The position numbers were made by a program, and so were the translations under genes. Below, in pieces: positions 34,070 to 42,563 of a stretch of 64,000 bases of DNA. The notes under the pieces were generated by a model. It was not told the origin of the DNA and ran no database searches. It was given only the letters and a program-made list of their open reading frames with translations. Position 1 is the first letter of the stretch, and the number at the start of each line of letters is the position of its first letter. The DNA is from Pseudomonadota bacterium (GTDB lineage Bacteria > Pseudomonadota > Alphaproteobacteria > Rhodospirillales > Magnetospirillaceae), in contig JAJXWP010000001.1 in assembly GCA_021781575.1 (NCBI GenBank), forward strand, positions 175,747 to 239,746. The letters run 5' to 3'.

Positions 34070-34624
34070 GTGTTGGCTGAAGCTTATCGATCGTTCAAAC
34101 AAATCCTGGACGAGAAGGGCATCGTCTTCTCCTTCAGCGGCTATCTGTCCGAGGGCATCCTCTATTCTCTGGGCGAGGCCCTGCGCCAGAAAATGGTTCT
34201 GGAGGAAGCCGATGTGAACACGGTCAAGAAGGTATTTTCCGTCTTCGTCGAGCAATCGCAAAACATCATCCGCTACTCCGCCGACAAACTGCGCGGCGAA
34301 GCGTCGGGCCATGCGGTCGAGCTGTCGTCGGGAATGCTGTCCATCGGCACCGAGGGAGGACGGTTTTTCATCGTCTGCGGCAACGAGGTCCGCGCTGCCG
34401 ATGTGCCGAAGCTCAAGGCTCGCCTCGAGCAGTTGCAGGGCATGGATCCGGCGCGCCTCAAAGAGTTCTACCGTGAGAAGCTGCGCGAGGCGCCGGACCA
34501 GGAAAGCAAGGGGGCGACCATCGGCCTGATCGAAATCGCCCGCCGGGCCAGCAGTCCCCTGGAGTTCGGCTTCGATGCCATCAATGACGATAAATCCTTC
34601 TTCTGCCTGAAAGTGATGATCTGA
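34070..34624 (+). CDS. siaB: SiaB-family protein kinase
   Basis: 184 residues from a GTG at 34070 with GGGGAGGG nine bases upstream. The start YRSFKQILDEKGIVFSFSGY and EGILYSLGEALRQKM match the SiaB family (DUF6272), kinases that phosphorylate SiaC in the SiaABCD partner switch of Pseudomonas. A GHKL-like ATPase fold is inferred, with motif VFVEQSQNIIRYS as the N-box-like helix. Gene order siaB-siaC supports it. Confidence 0.85.
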   Translation: MLAEAYRSFKQILDEKGIVFSFSGYLSEGILYSLGEALRQKMVLEEADVNTVKKVFSVFVEQSQNIIRYSADKLRGEASGHAVELSSGMLSIGTEGGRFFIVCGNEVRAADVPKLKARLEQLQGMDPARLKEFYREKLREAPDQESKGATIGLIEIARRASSPLEFGFDAINDDKSFFCLKVMI

Positions 34625-34630
34625 CCGGCC

Positions 34631-35005
34631 ATGGAAAATCTGACAATAGCGTCCACCGAACGGTCCCCCGCGGTTGAATTTGATTTCGACAAGGGCCGTC
34701 TGTCCTTTCGGGGTGAATCCTATCCCGAGGATGCCTCGGCCTTCTTCGGCCCAATCTTTTCCGCCCTCGACGGCTTCCTGTCCTCCCGCCCGGCTCTCGC
34801 CGTGCAGTTCGAACTGGCCTATTTCAACAGCTCGAGCGCCAAGGCGTTCATGAACATCCTGCAGAAGCTGGAGCAGGCGGCGCAGTCCGGCATGACGGTG
34901 TGCGTCGACTGGCGCTTCGCCGAGGGCGACGACACAATGAAGGAATTCGGCGAAGACTTTGCCGAAGACCTCGAGCAGGTGACGTTCCGACTGGTCCCGC
35001 TGTGA
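34631..35005 (+). CDS. siaC: SiaC-family regulatory phosphoprotein
   Basis: 124 residues of the DUF1987/SiaC family. Start MENLTIASTERSPAVEFDFD; FRGESYPEDASAFFGPIF; and FELAYFNSSSAKAFMNIL, the region holding the phosphorylated Thr/Ser in known SiaC proteins (a Ser here). The unphosphorylated form activates the partner in known systems. Seven bp after siaB and 10 bp before a histidine kinase gene, where a diguanylate cyclase (SiaD) would stand in Pseudomonas. Confidence 0.88.
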   Translation: MENLTIASTERSPAVEFDFDKGRLSFRGESYPEDASAFFGPIFSALDGFLSSRPALAVQFELAYFNSSSAKAFMNILQKLEQAAQSGMTVCVDWRFAEGDDTMKEFGEDFAEDLEQVTFRLVPL

Positions 35006-35014
35006 TGTGACACC

Positions 35015-36025
35015 ATGGCGTTCAATCTTTTCGACGCCGAAGACAGGATTCTCCAGCAGGCCGAAGCGCTGCGGTCACAGTTGGCCGAGGCGCCCGACGA
35101 TGTGCGAGCCGGCGTCGAAGCCCTGATCCAGGGCTTCCGGCGTAGCGTGCGGGAAGCACGCCGGCTGGTCAGGGTGTCGGACCGCCTGCATGACCAACTG
35201 GCCAGGGCCAACCACGAGTTGGCCCGGCGCAAGGCGGAAGCGGAGGAGGCGCTGGCCCGCCTGCAGGACACCCAGGAAAGCCTGTTTCAGGCGGAAAAGC
35301 TCGCCTCCCTCGGCGGCCTGGTGGCCGGCGTGTCGCATGAGATCAACACGCCGGTCGGCATCATCCTGTCTTGTGCCTCTCACCTGGCGGACGCCACCGT
35401 CCATCTGCGTTCCCTGTTCGAGGCCGACGACATCGGTGTCGAGGACTTCGAACGTTATCTGGGCACGGCCGCCGAAGCCAGCCGCTTGATCCTGTCCAAC
35501 AGCGAGCGGGCGGCCAACCTGATCCGCAGCTTCAAGCAGGTGGCAGTCGACCGGACCAGCGCCGAGCGCCGCCGCTTCGACTTGCGAGCCACCCTCGACG
35601 AAACCCTGGTCAGCCTGGTGGTGCCGCTGCGCCAGGCTGGTCATGCCCTGGAGTTCGACTGCCCGCCCGGCATCATCGTCGACGGCTATCCGGGCGCCTT
35701 GTCACAAATCGTCACCAATCTGGTGATGAATGCCCTGACCCACGGCTACGACGCCGGCCAGACCGGTCGGCTGACCCTTGCCGCCCGGTTGATGGGCGAC
35801 TTCCTGCGACTCGATTTCGCCGATGATGGCAAGGGCATTCCGGCCGGGCAGAGGACGAGAATTTTCGATCCGTTCTTCACCACCCGGCGCGGCCAGGGCG
35901 GAACCGGGCTGGGTTTGCACATCGTCTACAACCTGGTGACCGCCGCTCTGGACGGCACCATCACCGTCGACACCGAACCGGGCCAGGGAACCCGGTTCAT
36001 CATCGTCTTTCCGACCGCTTCCTGA
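35015..36025 (+). CDS. Histidine kinase in the SiaD position
   Basis: 336 residues, cytoplasmic. A helical/coiled-coil N-terminus (1-95) replaces a membrane sensor. H-box LGGLVAGVSHEINTPVG, a long helical insertion, N-box TNLVMNALTHGYD, G1 DDGKGIPAG, F-box FDPFFTTRRGQGG and G2 GTGLGLHIVYNL. It ends the operon. Its place after siaC suggests that SiaC binds the N-terminal coiled coil and gates the kinase, replacing the diguanylate cyclase of the Pseudomonas system. Its cognate receiver may be the OmpR regulator or the receiver-kinase upstream. Confidence 0.88.
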   Translation: MAFNLFDAEDRILQQAEALRSQLAEAPDDVRAGVEALIQGFRRSVREARRLVRVSDRLHDQLARANHELARRKAEAEEALARLQDTQESLFQAEKLASLGGLVAGVSHEINTPVGIILSCASHLADATVHLRSLFEADDIGVEDFERYLGTAAEASRLILSNSERAANLIRSFKQVAVDRTSAERRRFDLRATLDETLVSLVVPLRQAGHALEFDCPPGIIVDGYPGALSQIVTNLVMNALTHGYDAGQTGRLTLAARLMGDFLRLDFADDGKGIPAGQRTRIFDPFFTTRRGQGGTGLGLHIVYNLVTAALDGTITVDTEPGQGTRFIIVFPTAS

Positions 36026-36254
36026 ACGCGTCTTCGATCGGACATGTTTCATCACATCTCGACGCAAACCGCGGGTGGAGAGTCCTAGCGCAGTCCCCCA
36101 TGCTGCTGAACTGTCAGCAGCAACCAACGATGACGCGGCGATGACCATTCCTGTCAACTTGCCCAATACCAAGTCCCAGCCGGCGATCGGCCTGGCCAAC
36201 CGGCGGCGATTGCGTGGCCTGCGGCTGGGGTTCGGCCGAACGGAGGCGGTGGCG

Positions 36255-36569
36255 ATGCTGGGATGGTTCCGCCAGGCGGGGGTGATCGTCCTGGTTTCGG
36301 CGGCGACGGTCCTGCCGGCCGGCGCCGCCGAAGCGGATTGCGATATCAGTGGCCTGCTGCGCGGCAAGGCGCCGGGCCAAGTCGCCATGACCGAGCTCTT
36401 GCGCAGCTGCCATCCCGGCGATCGAATCAGCGTGCCGACGGCGTTCATCGACGTTGTGTCGGCGGTTTGCGACTTCGCCAAGGGCGTGTCGGTCGACCAG
36501 GACGGCCGGGTTCGTTGTTCGATTCGCCCGCATGATGACAGTCAGCGGTTGAGGTCCCACGCCGGATAG
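36255..36569 (+). CDS. Small exported protein of unknown function
   Basis: 104 residues from the ATG at 36255 (GGAGGC upstream). Signal peptide FRQAGVIVLVSAATVLPAGA cleaved near AEA. The mature part has three Cys (EADCDISGLL, RSCHPGD, VCDFAKGV, plus one in RCSIRP), suggesting periplasmic disulfides, and a conserved-looking GDRISVPTAFIDVV. I do not recognise the family. It stands alone between the Sia operon and the metallo-beta-lactamase/hemerythrin gene. Confidence 0.6.
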   Translation: MLGWFRQAGVIVLVSAATVLPAGAAEADCDISGLLRGKAPGQVAMTELLRSCHPGDRISVPTAFIDVVSAVCDFAKGVSVDQDGRVRCSIRPHDDSQRLRSHAG

Positions 36570-36601
36570 ATGTCAAGAAGAAGTACCTGGCCCCCTGTGG
36601 A

Positions 36602-39271
36602 ATGAAAACGCGGTTGTCAGCGCCGAAAAAATGTTCACATGATGTATCCATGCCAACTCGTCTGCGCATGGTGGAAGTCACTCCGGGTGTCTGCTGGGTG
36701 GAGATTCCCGAGGCCGACCTCCGCATCCTGTGCGGCTGCCCGGCGGACAGCGTCAAGCATCTTATGCGCCGCGGCCTCATCGCACCCACCACGGTGAACG
36801 GGGTGGCCTGCGAAACCGGGCCCAATGCCATCCTGCTCTCCGAGGTCGCCGTTCAGAACGGCACGTTCTGCAACCTGGCCGAGTTTCCGGTCCTGCAAAT
36901 GCTTTACCGGCAGGGGATGATCCTGCCTGGCCATCCCAACAATGTCGGACGCAAGCCGCTGCTGATCGGCCGCCGCGAAGTGGTGATGACGCAGATGCGC
37001 TACATCCATCGCGGCAATTACGGCCTGATTTCGCAAGAGGAATTGATCGCCGCCGGACTCGACGCCGAGCAGGCCGCCGAGATGATGCGGCTCAAATTGC
37101 GTTTCGCCTTCGGCCGCATCCAGGACCCACGCGAACTGCTGGACAGTGTCGTATTGGCGGACAATGGTGCGGCGGCTCAGCTGGCGCCGGGCGTTACGGT
37201 GCGACGGGCGGGCCTCAACCGGTTCGAATTCGTCTACCGGGGAGAGCGGGTGACTGTGGATTTGAACCTGCCGCCCTTCGAAGTCCATGAATGTCCATAC
37301 CCCCTGGGAGCGTTCCAGTTCCGCCGCGAATACTTCGCCGTCGTCCATTCCGGTGAAGGCGACGGGTGGGACATCCGCCGGCCGACCATGGGGTCGATCA
37401 TCGTCTACCAGGGCCGGATCTATCTGGTGGACGCCGGCCCGAACCTGGCCTACGCGCTGACCGCCTTGGGTATCGGGGTCAACGAGATCGAGGGTATTTT
37501 CCACACCCATTCCCACGACGACCATTTCGCCGGTCTGACCACGCTGATCCAGGCCGACCACCGCATCAAATACTTCGCCGCACCGCTGGTCCGATCGGCG
37601 GTGATGAAAAAGCTCTCGGCACTGCTTGGTCTCGACGAGAGCGACTTCTTCGAATATTTCGACGTGGTGGATCTCGAAGTCGAGAAATGGAACGATATAG
37701 ACGGCCTCGAGGTGCGGCCAGTGATCTCGCCCCACCCGGTGGAGACCACCATATTCTTCTTCCGCACCCTGGCCGAGGGCGGCTCGCACACCTACGCTCA
37801 TCTGGCCGACATCGTTGGCCTGCGCACCCTCGAAGGCATGGTGACCGCCGATCCGCATCAGCCGGGAGTCAGCCGCGCCTGGTTCGAGCGGGTGCGCGAA
37901 TCGTACCTCGAGCCGGCCGACCTCAAGAAGGTCGACATCGGGGGCGGCCTGATCCACGGAGACGCGGCGGATTTCCGTCACGATCGCTCGGCCAAGATCG
38001 TGCTCGCCCATACCGCATCGAGGCTGTCCGACGAGCAGAAGGCGATTGGTTCAGGAACCTCGTTCGGCTCGGTGGACGTGCTGGTGCCCAGCCACCGCAA
38101 CTTCGTCTGGCGGTCGGCGTTCTCGTTCCTCCAGTCCTATTTTCCCAGCGTACCCAGCAACTACATCCACGCCCTGATGAACGGCCCGATCCGGAGCTTC
38201 AATCCGGAAACCATCCTGCTGAAGGAAGGCCAGACCCACGACATGGTCTATCTGCTGCTGACCGGTGTCGTCGAAATGCTGACGGTCCAGGCCGCCTTTC
38301 CGCGGGTGCTGTCGGCTGGAGCCATCATCGGCGAGATCACCGGCCTGCTGGACAGCCCCGGGAAATCGACCTATCGCGCCGTCAGTTTCGTCCAGGCGCT
38401 CGAAATCCCGTGCGATCTGTACCTCGCCTTCGTCAGGCGCCACGACCTGTTGCCCGAGATATCTCGCCTGACGGAGCGACGGACGTTCCTGCGCAACACC
38501 TGGCTGTGCAGCGGCATCATGTCGAACAGCACGTTGAACGCCATCGGCAAGGCGATGAAGATACGGGAACTGCCGCCGGGAACCGAGGTCACCCCGCATC
38601 GCCACGCCATCGGCATGGTCAAGAGCGGGGCTCTGCAACGCCGCCTGGCCGGAACCGAGGTGGAAGCCCTCGGCCCCGGGGACTTCTTCGGCGAGGAGGT
38701 GGCGGTGTTTGGCACGCCGGCGCTGACCACACTGGTAACTACGGAACAAAGTGAAGTTTTGTTCATTCCGGCTGAAGTTCTACAGGCGATTCCAAATGTC
38801 CGCTGGAAATTATTCGAAAGTTTCGATCGCCGCACCCATCTAAGGATTGCCACTTCGCTAGCGGCAAGAGTATTGCTCGACTGGCACGAGGATTACAGAA
38901 TTAACATAGCTATTCTTGACAGACAGCACCAGTCCTTGTTGGAATCGGCCAATGGGTTGGTGCAGGCCATTGCCGAGGGTGCCGAGGACGAGGTCATCGA
39001 TCAGGCCCTGGACAGGCTTTTCCGCCTCAGCGAAGAGCATTTCGCCGAGGAGGAGCGGTTGCTGAACGGGTCGGGCTATGGCGCTGCCGACGCCCATAGC
39101 GCCAAGCACCGAGCCTTGTTGAAGCAGCTGCGGGAGATGGCCAAGGACTATCGGGCCGGCAGCATTCCCGATACCGAGTTGTTGGCCTTCCTGCACAAAT
39201 GCGCGGTCAACCACGTCCTCGTCGAGGACCGCAAGATCGGAACCTTCCTGAACGGAAAAGGCATCTACTGA
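36602..39271 (+). CDS. Metallo-beta-lactamase / double cNMP-binding / hemerythrin fusion protein
   Basis: 889 residues (later ATGs at 36650 and 36668 are alternatives). Residues 1-240 are of unknown type. A metallo-beta-lactamase domain follows with the metal motif FHTHSHDDHFAG near residue 300 and later His/Asp (GLIHGDAADF, LAHTASR). Two cNMP-type beta-rolls are at about 525-630 and 660-745 (LLLTGVVEMLT, AIGMVKSGALQRRL). A bacteriohemerythrin domain (about 758-885) retains all seven diiron ligands: QHQ, HFAEEE, HSAKH and HVLVED. The protein likely senses or binds O2 at the diiron site, and perhaps acts on a substrate at the other metal site. It is convergent with nosX, 5 bp apart. DNA around 38740-38945 is unusually AT-rich, marking the seam before the hemerythrin part. 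Confidence 0.85.
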   Translation: MKTRLSAPKKCSHDVSMPTRLRMVEVTPGVCWVEIPEADLRILCGCPADSVKHLMRRGLIAPTTVNGVACETGPNAILLSEVAVQNGTFCNLAEFPVLQMLYRQGMILPGHPNNVGRKPLLIGRREVVMTQMRYIHRGNYGLISQEELIAAGLDAEQAAEMMRLKLRFAFGRIQDPRELLDSVVLADNGAAAQLAPGVTVRRAGLNRFEFVYRGERVTVDLNLPPFEVHECPYPLGAFQFRREYFAVVHSGEGDGWDIRRPTMGSIIVYQGRIYLVDAGPNLAYALTALGIGVNEIEGIFHTHSHDDHFAGLTTLIQADHRIKYFAAPLVRSAVMKKLSALLGLDESDFFEYFDVVDLEVEKWNDIDGLEVRPVISPHPVETTIFFFRTLAEGGSHTYAHLADIVGLRTLEGMVTADPHQPGVSRAWFERVRESYLEPADLKKVDIGGGLIHGDAADFRHDRSAKIVLAHTASRLSDEQKAIGSGTSFGSVDVLVPSHRNFVWRSAFSFLQSYFPSVPSNYIHALMNGPIRSFNPETILLKEGQTHDMVYLLLTGVVEMLTVQAAFPRVLSAGAIIGEITGLLDSPGKSTYRAVSFVQALEIPCDLYLAFVRRHDLLPEISRLTERRTFLRNTWLCSGIMSNSTLNAIGKAMKIRELPPGTEVTPHRHAIGMVKSGALQRRLAGTEVEALGPGDFFGEEVAVFGTPALTTLVTTEQSEVLFIPAEVLQAIPNVRWKLFESFDRRTHLRIATSLAARVLLDWHEDYRINIAILDRQHQSLLESANGLVQAIAEGAEDEVIDQALDRLFRLSEEHFAEEERLLNGSGYGAADAHSAKHRALLKQLREMAKDYRAGSIPDTELLAFLHKCAVNHVLVEDRKIGTFLNGKGIY

Positions 39272-39276
39272 TCCGC

Positions 39277-40278
39277 TCAGATCGTGGCGATCCTCCCCCT
39301 GTCGTCCATCAGCAGGGCGCTCTCGCCACCGCCGGCGCGCAGGATCGCCTGCGCCCGCGCCGACCCCGCAACGGCGATGGCGGTCGACAAGAGGTCGGCC
39401 CGAGTCGCCGTGGCGGCGCGCACGGTAACACTGGCCACCGACAAGGCCGGCCGCAGCCTCTCAGGATCGAGGATGTGACCGTCGTGCCCGCCCGGACGGA
39501 ACGATGAGCCGTAGGCTTCGGAGGTAGCCAGGCCGCCATCGGCCAGCGACAGACGGCGGAGATCCCGCGTCCAGTCGTCGGGGTTGCGGACGGCTACCGA
39601 CCAGGGCGAACCGTCGGGCAGGCCGGCCGGCGCCCGCAGCTCGCCCAGGTCTACCAGGACATGGGGGAAACCGTGCCGGACCAGCAGTTCGGCGACCCGG
39701 TCGGTGATGTATCCCTGTCCCATGCCGTTGAAGGTGAGCGCCATTCCCGACTGCGGAAGGCGAATACGGTCGGTGCTCACCTCCACCTGCCGCCAACCGA
39801 TCAGCGGACGGACGCGGGCCAGCTCGGCCTCGCTCGGCGGCAGACCGGTGCGTGCCAGCACATCGGCATAAAGCGCCCATAGCGGTTGTACCGTCACGTC
39901 GAAGGCTCCGTCGGTCGCTTCGGCCATGGCGTTGGACTCTTCCAGGGCCCGCACCAGGTCGAGCGGTGGATCATCCAGCCGGCCGGCGCGGTTCAGCTGC
40001 GACAGCGCCGAATCGGGGTGGAACAGGTTGAAAATCCTCTCCAGCCGTTCCAGTTCGGCGACCGATTGGGCGATCGCCTCATTCGCTGCCGCCCGGTCGG
40101 TGTGGTAAAGGCGGATTTCCGAATTGGCGCCCAGCGCCCTTCCGGTCCACCGGACCATTTCCGGCAATGCCTCACTCCGGCGCCCCGAGCCGGTGGCGTA
40201 AGCCGCCAGGGGCAACAGCGCGGTGGCGGCGGCAGTCACCGTCAACAGGCGCCGCCGGCTGATCGGCAAATCATTCAT
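39277..40278 (-). CDS. nosX: NosX, ApbE-type FAD:protein FMN transferase
   Basis: 333 residues from the ATG at 40278 (AGGAGGAATCCC upstream). A Tat signal (ISRRRLLTVTAAATA) leads to an ApbE domain: DGAFDVTVQPLW, LTFNGMGQGYITDRVAE, LVDLGELRAPAG and HILDPERLRPA. It flavinylates the FMN-binding domain of NosR in the periplasm, which keeps electron flow to NosZ working. Last gene of nosRZDFYLX; its start overlaps nosL by 8 bp. Confidence 0.93.
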   Translation of the reverse strand: MNDLPISRRRLLTVTAAATALLPLAAYATGSGRRSEALPEMVRWTGRALGANSEIRLYHTDRAAANEAIAQSVAELERLERIFNLFHPDSALSQLNRAGRLDDPPLDLVRALEESNAMAEATDGAFDVTVQPLWALYADVLARTGLPPSEAELARVRPLIGWRQVEVSTDRIRLPQSGMALTFNGMGQGYITDRVAELLVRHGFPHVLVDLGELRAPAGLPDGSPWSVAVRNPDDWTRDLRRLSLADGGLATSEAYGSSFRPGGHDGHILDPERLRPALSVASVTVRAATATRADLLSTAIAVAGSARAQAILRAGGGESALLMDDRGRIATI

Positions 40279-40825
40279 GATGGGATTCCTCCTCGGAATG
40301 GACATGAGCGGGCGTGCCGTCCGGCTCGCCGGCGGCCAGCACGTTGCGGTCGACCTGCTTGAAGGTGAGGATCCGTCCCCCATGGCCGGCGACGAACCGT
40401 TCTGCCGCCGGGCGGTCGCCGAAGGGGACCAGTTCCGTGCCGCCCATGGCGGCGGTGCGGTTGCTGCCGACGACGAACAGGGCGCGATGAGCCTCGACCC
40501 AGGTGCCGGGCTCTGGATTGTCCCAATTCTTCGCCCGTCCCATGTCGTTGACATAGATCGCCGCCACCTCCGTGCCGAGGCCGTCGTCGACCAGCAGCCA
40601 AGTGAACATGTCGCGCACCGAGGAGAACCAGAACGGTTTGTCGGTGCCGCTGACGAACACCTGTCCCTTGGGCCCGTGATGTTCCACGAGGTTCATCCGG
40701 CAAATGGTGCCGACGGCGCCCGGGCCCGGCTCTTGCGGCGACGGCGCTGCCGCTTGGTGGTCGGGTTGGCAAGCGGCCAGGGCCAGGGCCAGGGCCGGAA
40801 CGGCGGCCCAGTGGACCAGTCTCAT
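40271..40825 (-). CDS. nosL: NosL, copper-binding lipoprotein
   Basis: 184 residues. Lipoprotein signal ending ALALAACQPD. The Cu(I)-binding motif ICRMNLVEHHGPKG (C-x-M, with nearby His) is present, followed by the NosL core (KPFWFSSVRDMFTWLL, YVNDMGRAKNWDNPE, GGTELVPFGDRPAAERF) and a His-rich tail (HVHSEEESHHE) that may bind extra copper. It supplies copper for the CuZ site of NosZ via NosDFY. ATGA overlap with nosY. Confidence 0.94.
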   Translation of the reverse strand: MRLVHWAAVPALALALAACQPDHQAAAPSPQEPGPGAVGTICRMNLVEHHGPKGQVFVSGTDKPFWFSSVRDMFTWLLVDDGLGTEVAAIYVNDMGRAKNWDNPEPGTWVEAHRALFVVGSNRTAAMGGTELVPFGDRPAAERFVAGHGGRILTFKQVDRNVLAAGEPDGTPAHVHSEEESHHE

Positions 40826-41646
40826 AACTCGCGCCTCCGGAAGAGGATCAGGGCGGCGGCCAGCGGCACGATCATCCACGCGGCGAGGGCCGCCAGCAGG
40901 GTGCCGGAGGAAATCCGCATGTCGGCGGCCAGCCCGGCCATGCCCGAGAACAGCCGAACATTGTCGAAGCCGGTCAGGTTGGCCAGGCGGAAGACATCCG
41001 CCGGGTTGGCCAGCAGCAGCCAGGAAAACAGCTTGGGGTCGACCACCCCCTGGCCGGCCACCAGGAGCCCCAGCAAGACCAGGTCGAACACCACGACGAA
41101 GACCAGCCACAGGGCGACCGCCAGGCCGGCGGCGGTACCGCGTTCACGCACTGCGAGGCTGATCAGCGTGGCCAGGGCGACGAACGCCCCGCCGAGCATC
41201 ACCGAAGTGACCAGCAGCAGGCCGAACGCCGCCCAGCTTTGCGGGTCGCTGCCCTGACCGAGGCCCACCGCCAGTCCCGCTCCGCCGTAACCGACCACCG
41301 TGGCGATGGCGAGGATGCAGCAATGGCCGAGAACCTTGCCGAGCAGCAGGTCGGTGCGGGTGATCGGATAGGTCAGCAGCAGCAGCATGGTGCCGCGTTC
41401 GATCTCGCCGACGATCGTGTCGTAGGACAGCAGCAGGGCGATCAGCGGCACCAGGAAGATGGTCAGGCTGGCCAGGCTGACCACGGTGACCGCCAGCGGC
41501 TTGACGCCCAGGCTACCGGTAGGCGCCGAGCCCAGCAGGGCCAGGGCGCAGGCCAGCATGGCGAGGACCAGCGTCGCCCCGACGATCCAGCGGTTGCGCA
41601 GGCCGTCGGCGACCTCCTTGCCGGCGATGACCAGGATCGGGCTCAT
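40822..41646 (-). CDS. nosY: NosY, ABC-type permease of the NosDFY complex
   Basis: 274 residues, six hydrophobic segments. Opens ILVIAGKEVADGLRNRW; typical ABC-2 permease stretch LSYDTIVGEIERGTMLLLLT, where the ATPase contacts the membrane part. With NosF and NosD it transfers sulfur or copper species for CuZ assembly. Overlaps both neighbours (nosF by 4 bp, nosL by 4 bp), so translation is coupled. Confidence 0.94.
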   Translation of the reverse strand: MSPILVIAGKEVADGLRNRWIVGATLVLAMLACALALLGSAPTGSLGVKPLAVTVVSLASLTIFLVPLIALLLSYDTIVGEIERGTMLLLLTYPITRTDLLLGKVLGHCCILAIATVVGYGGAGLAVGLGQGSDPQSWAAFGLLLVTSVMLGGAFVALATLISLAVRERGTAAGLAVALWLVFVVVFDLVLLGLLVAGQGVVDPKLFSWLLLANPADVFRLANLTGFDNVRLFSGMAGLAADMRISSGTLLAALAAWMIVPLAAALILFRRREL

Positions 41647-42563
41647 GGCGACACCTCTGCGGATTGCCGGTGGTGGCCGAAATGGACGTAGAGGTCGTCG
41701 AGGCTGGGCAACTGCAGATCCAGGTCGGTGACCGCTCCGCCAAGACCGGCGAGATGGCGCAGGACCGTCATCTTGTCCTCCAGCGGGCAGACCAGTTCCA
41801 CCGTGTTGTCGTTGACATGGGCGATGTCGAGGCCACCCAGCCGTTCGGCCACGCCCTGCGCCGCGCCGGGCGTCAACAGACGGATACGGATCGGCAAGGA
41901 CGCCGCCTTGCGCAATTCCGGCAGCGAGCCCCAGGCCGCCAACCGACCCTGGCGCATGATCGCCACCAGTTCGGTGCGCGCCTCCAGCTCGGTCAGGATG
42001 TGCGAGGACAGCACCACCGTGGTGCCGCCTTGGCGCAATTCGCTGAGAATGGCGAAGAATTCCTGGCGCAGGACGGGATCGAGGCCGGTGGTCGGCTCGT
42101 CGAGCAGGAGGATGCGCGGGCTGCCGAGCAGCGCCTGGGCCAGGCCGAGGCGCTGACGCATTCCCTTGGAATAAGTCTTCACCCGCCGGTCGGCCGCCTG
42201 GGCCAGTCCGACCCGTTCCAGCAGGCTGTCGCAGGCGCCGAGATCTTCGCGCTTCAGGCGGGCGAGGAAGCGCAAGGTGGCCCGGCCGGTCATCTCATCG
42301 TGGAAGGCGACGTTCTCCGGCAGGAAGCCGAGTTTTCGGCGGAACGACAGGGCGGCACCGGCCGGCTCGCATCCCAGCACCTCGACCCGCCCCGCGGTCG
42401 GGCGGATCAGGCCCAACATGAGCTTCATCAGCGTCGTCTTGCCGGCCCCGTTATGGCCGAGCAGGGCGAGCAGCGCTCCTTCCGGCAAGGCGAAGCTCAC
42501 GTCACAAAGCGCGGCCTGTCTGCCGTAGCGCTTGCTCAGTCCGTCGATGGCGATGGCATTCAT
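41643..42563 (-). CDS. nosF: NosF, ATPase of the NosDFY complex
   Basis: 306 residues from the ATG at 42563; an open extension upstream lies inside nosD and is rejected. Walker A GHNGAGKTT, Q-loop FLPENVAFHD, signature YSKGMRQRLGLAQAL, Walker B ILLLDEPTTGLDP and H-loop LSSHIL. The C-terminus after residue 220 is the usual NosF extension. Cytoplasmic. Its start overlaps the nosD stop (ATGA). Confidence 0.94.
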   Translation of the reverse strand: MNAIAIDGLSKRYGRQAALCDVSFALPEGALLALLGHNGAGKTTLMKLMLGLIRPTAGRVEVLGCEPAGAALSFRRKLGFLPENVAFHDEMTGRATLRFLARLKREDLGACDSLLERVGLAQAADRRVKTYSKGMRQRLGLAQALLGSPRILLLDEPTTGLDPVLRQEFFAILSELRQGGTTVVLSSHILTELEARTELVAIMRQGRLAAWGSLPELRKAASLPIRIRLLTPGAAQGVAERLGGLDIAHVNDNTVELVCPLEDKMTVLRHLAGLGGAVTDLDLQLPSLDDLYVHFGHHRQSAEVSP

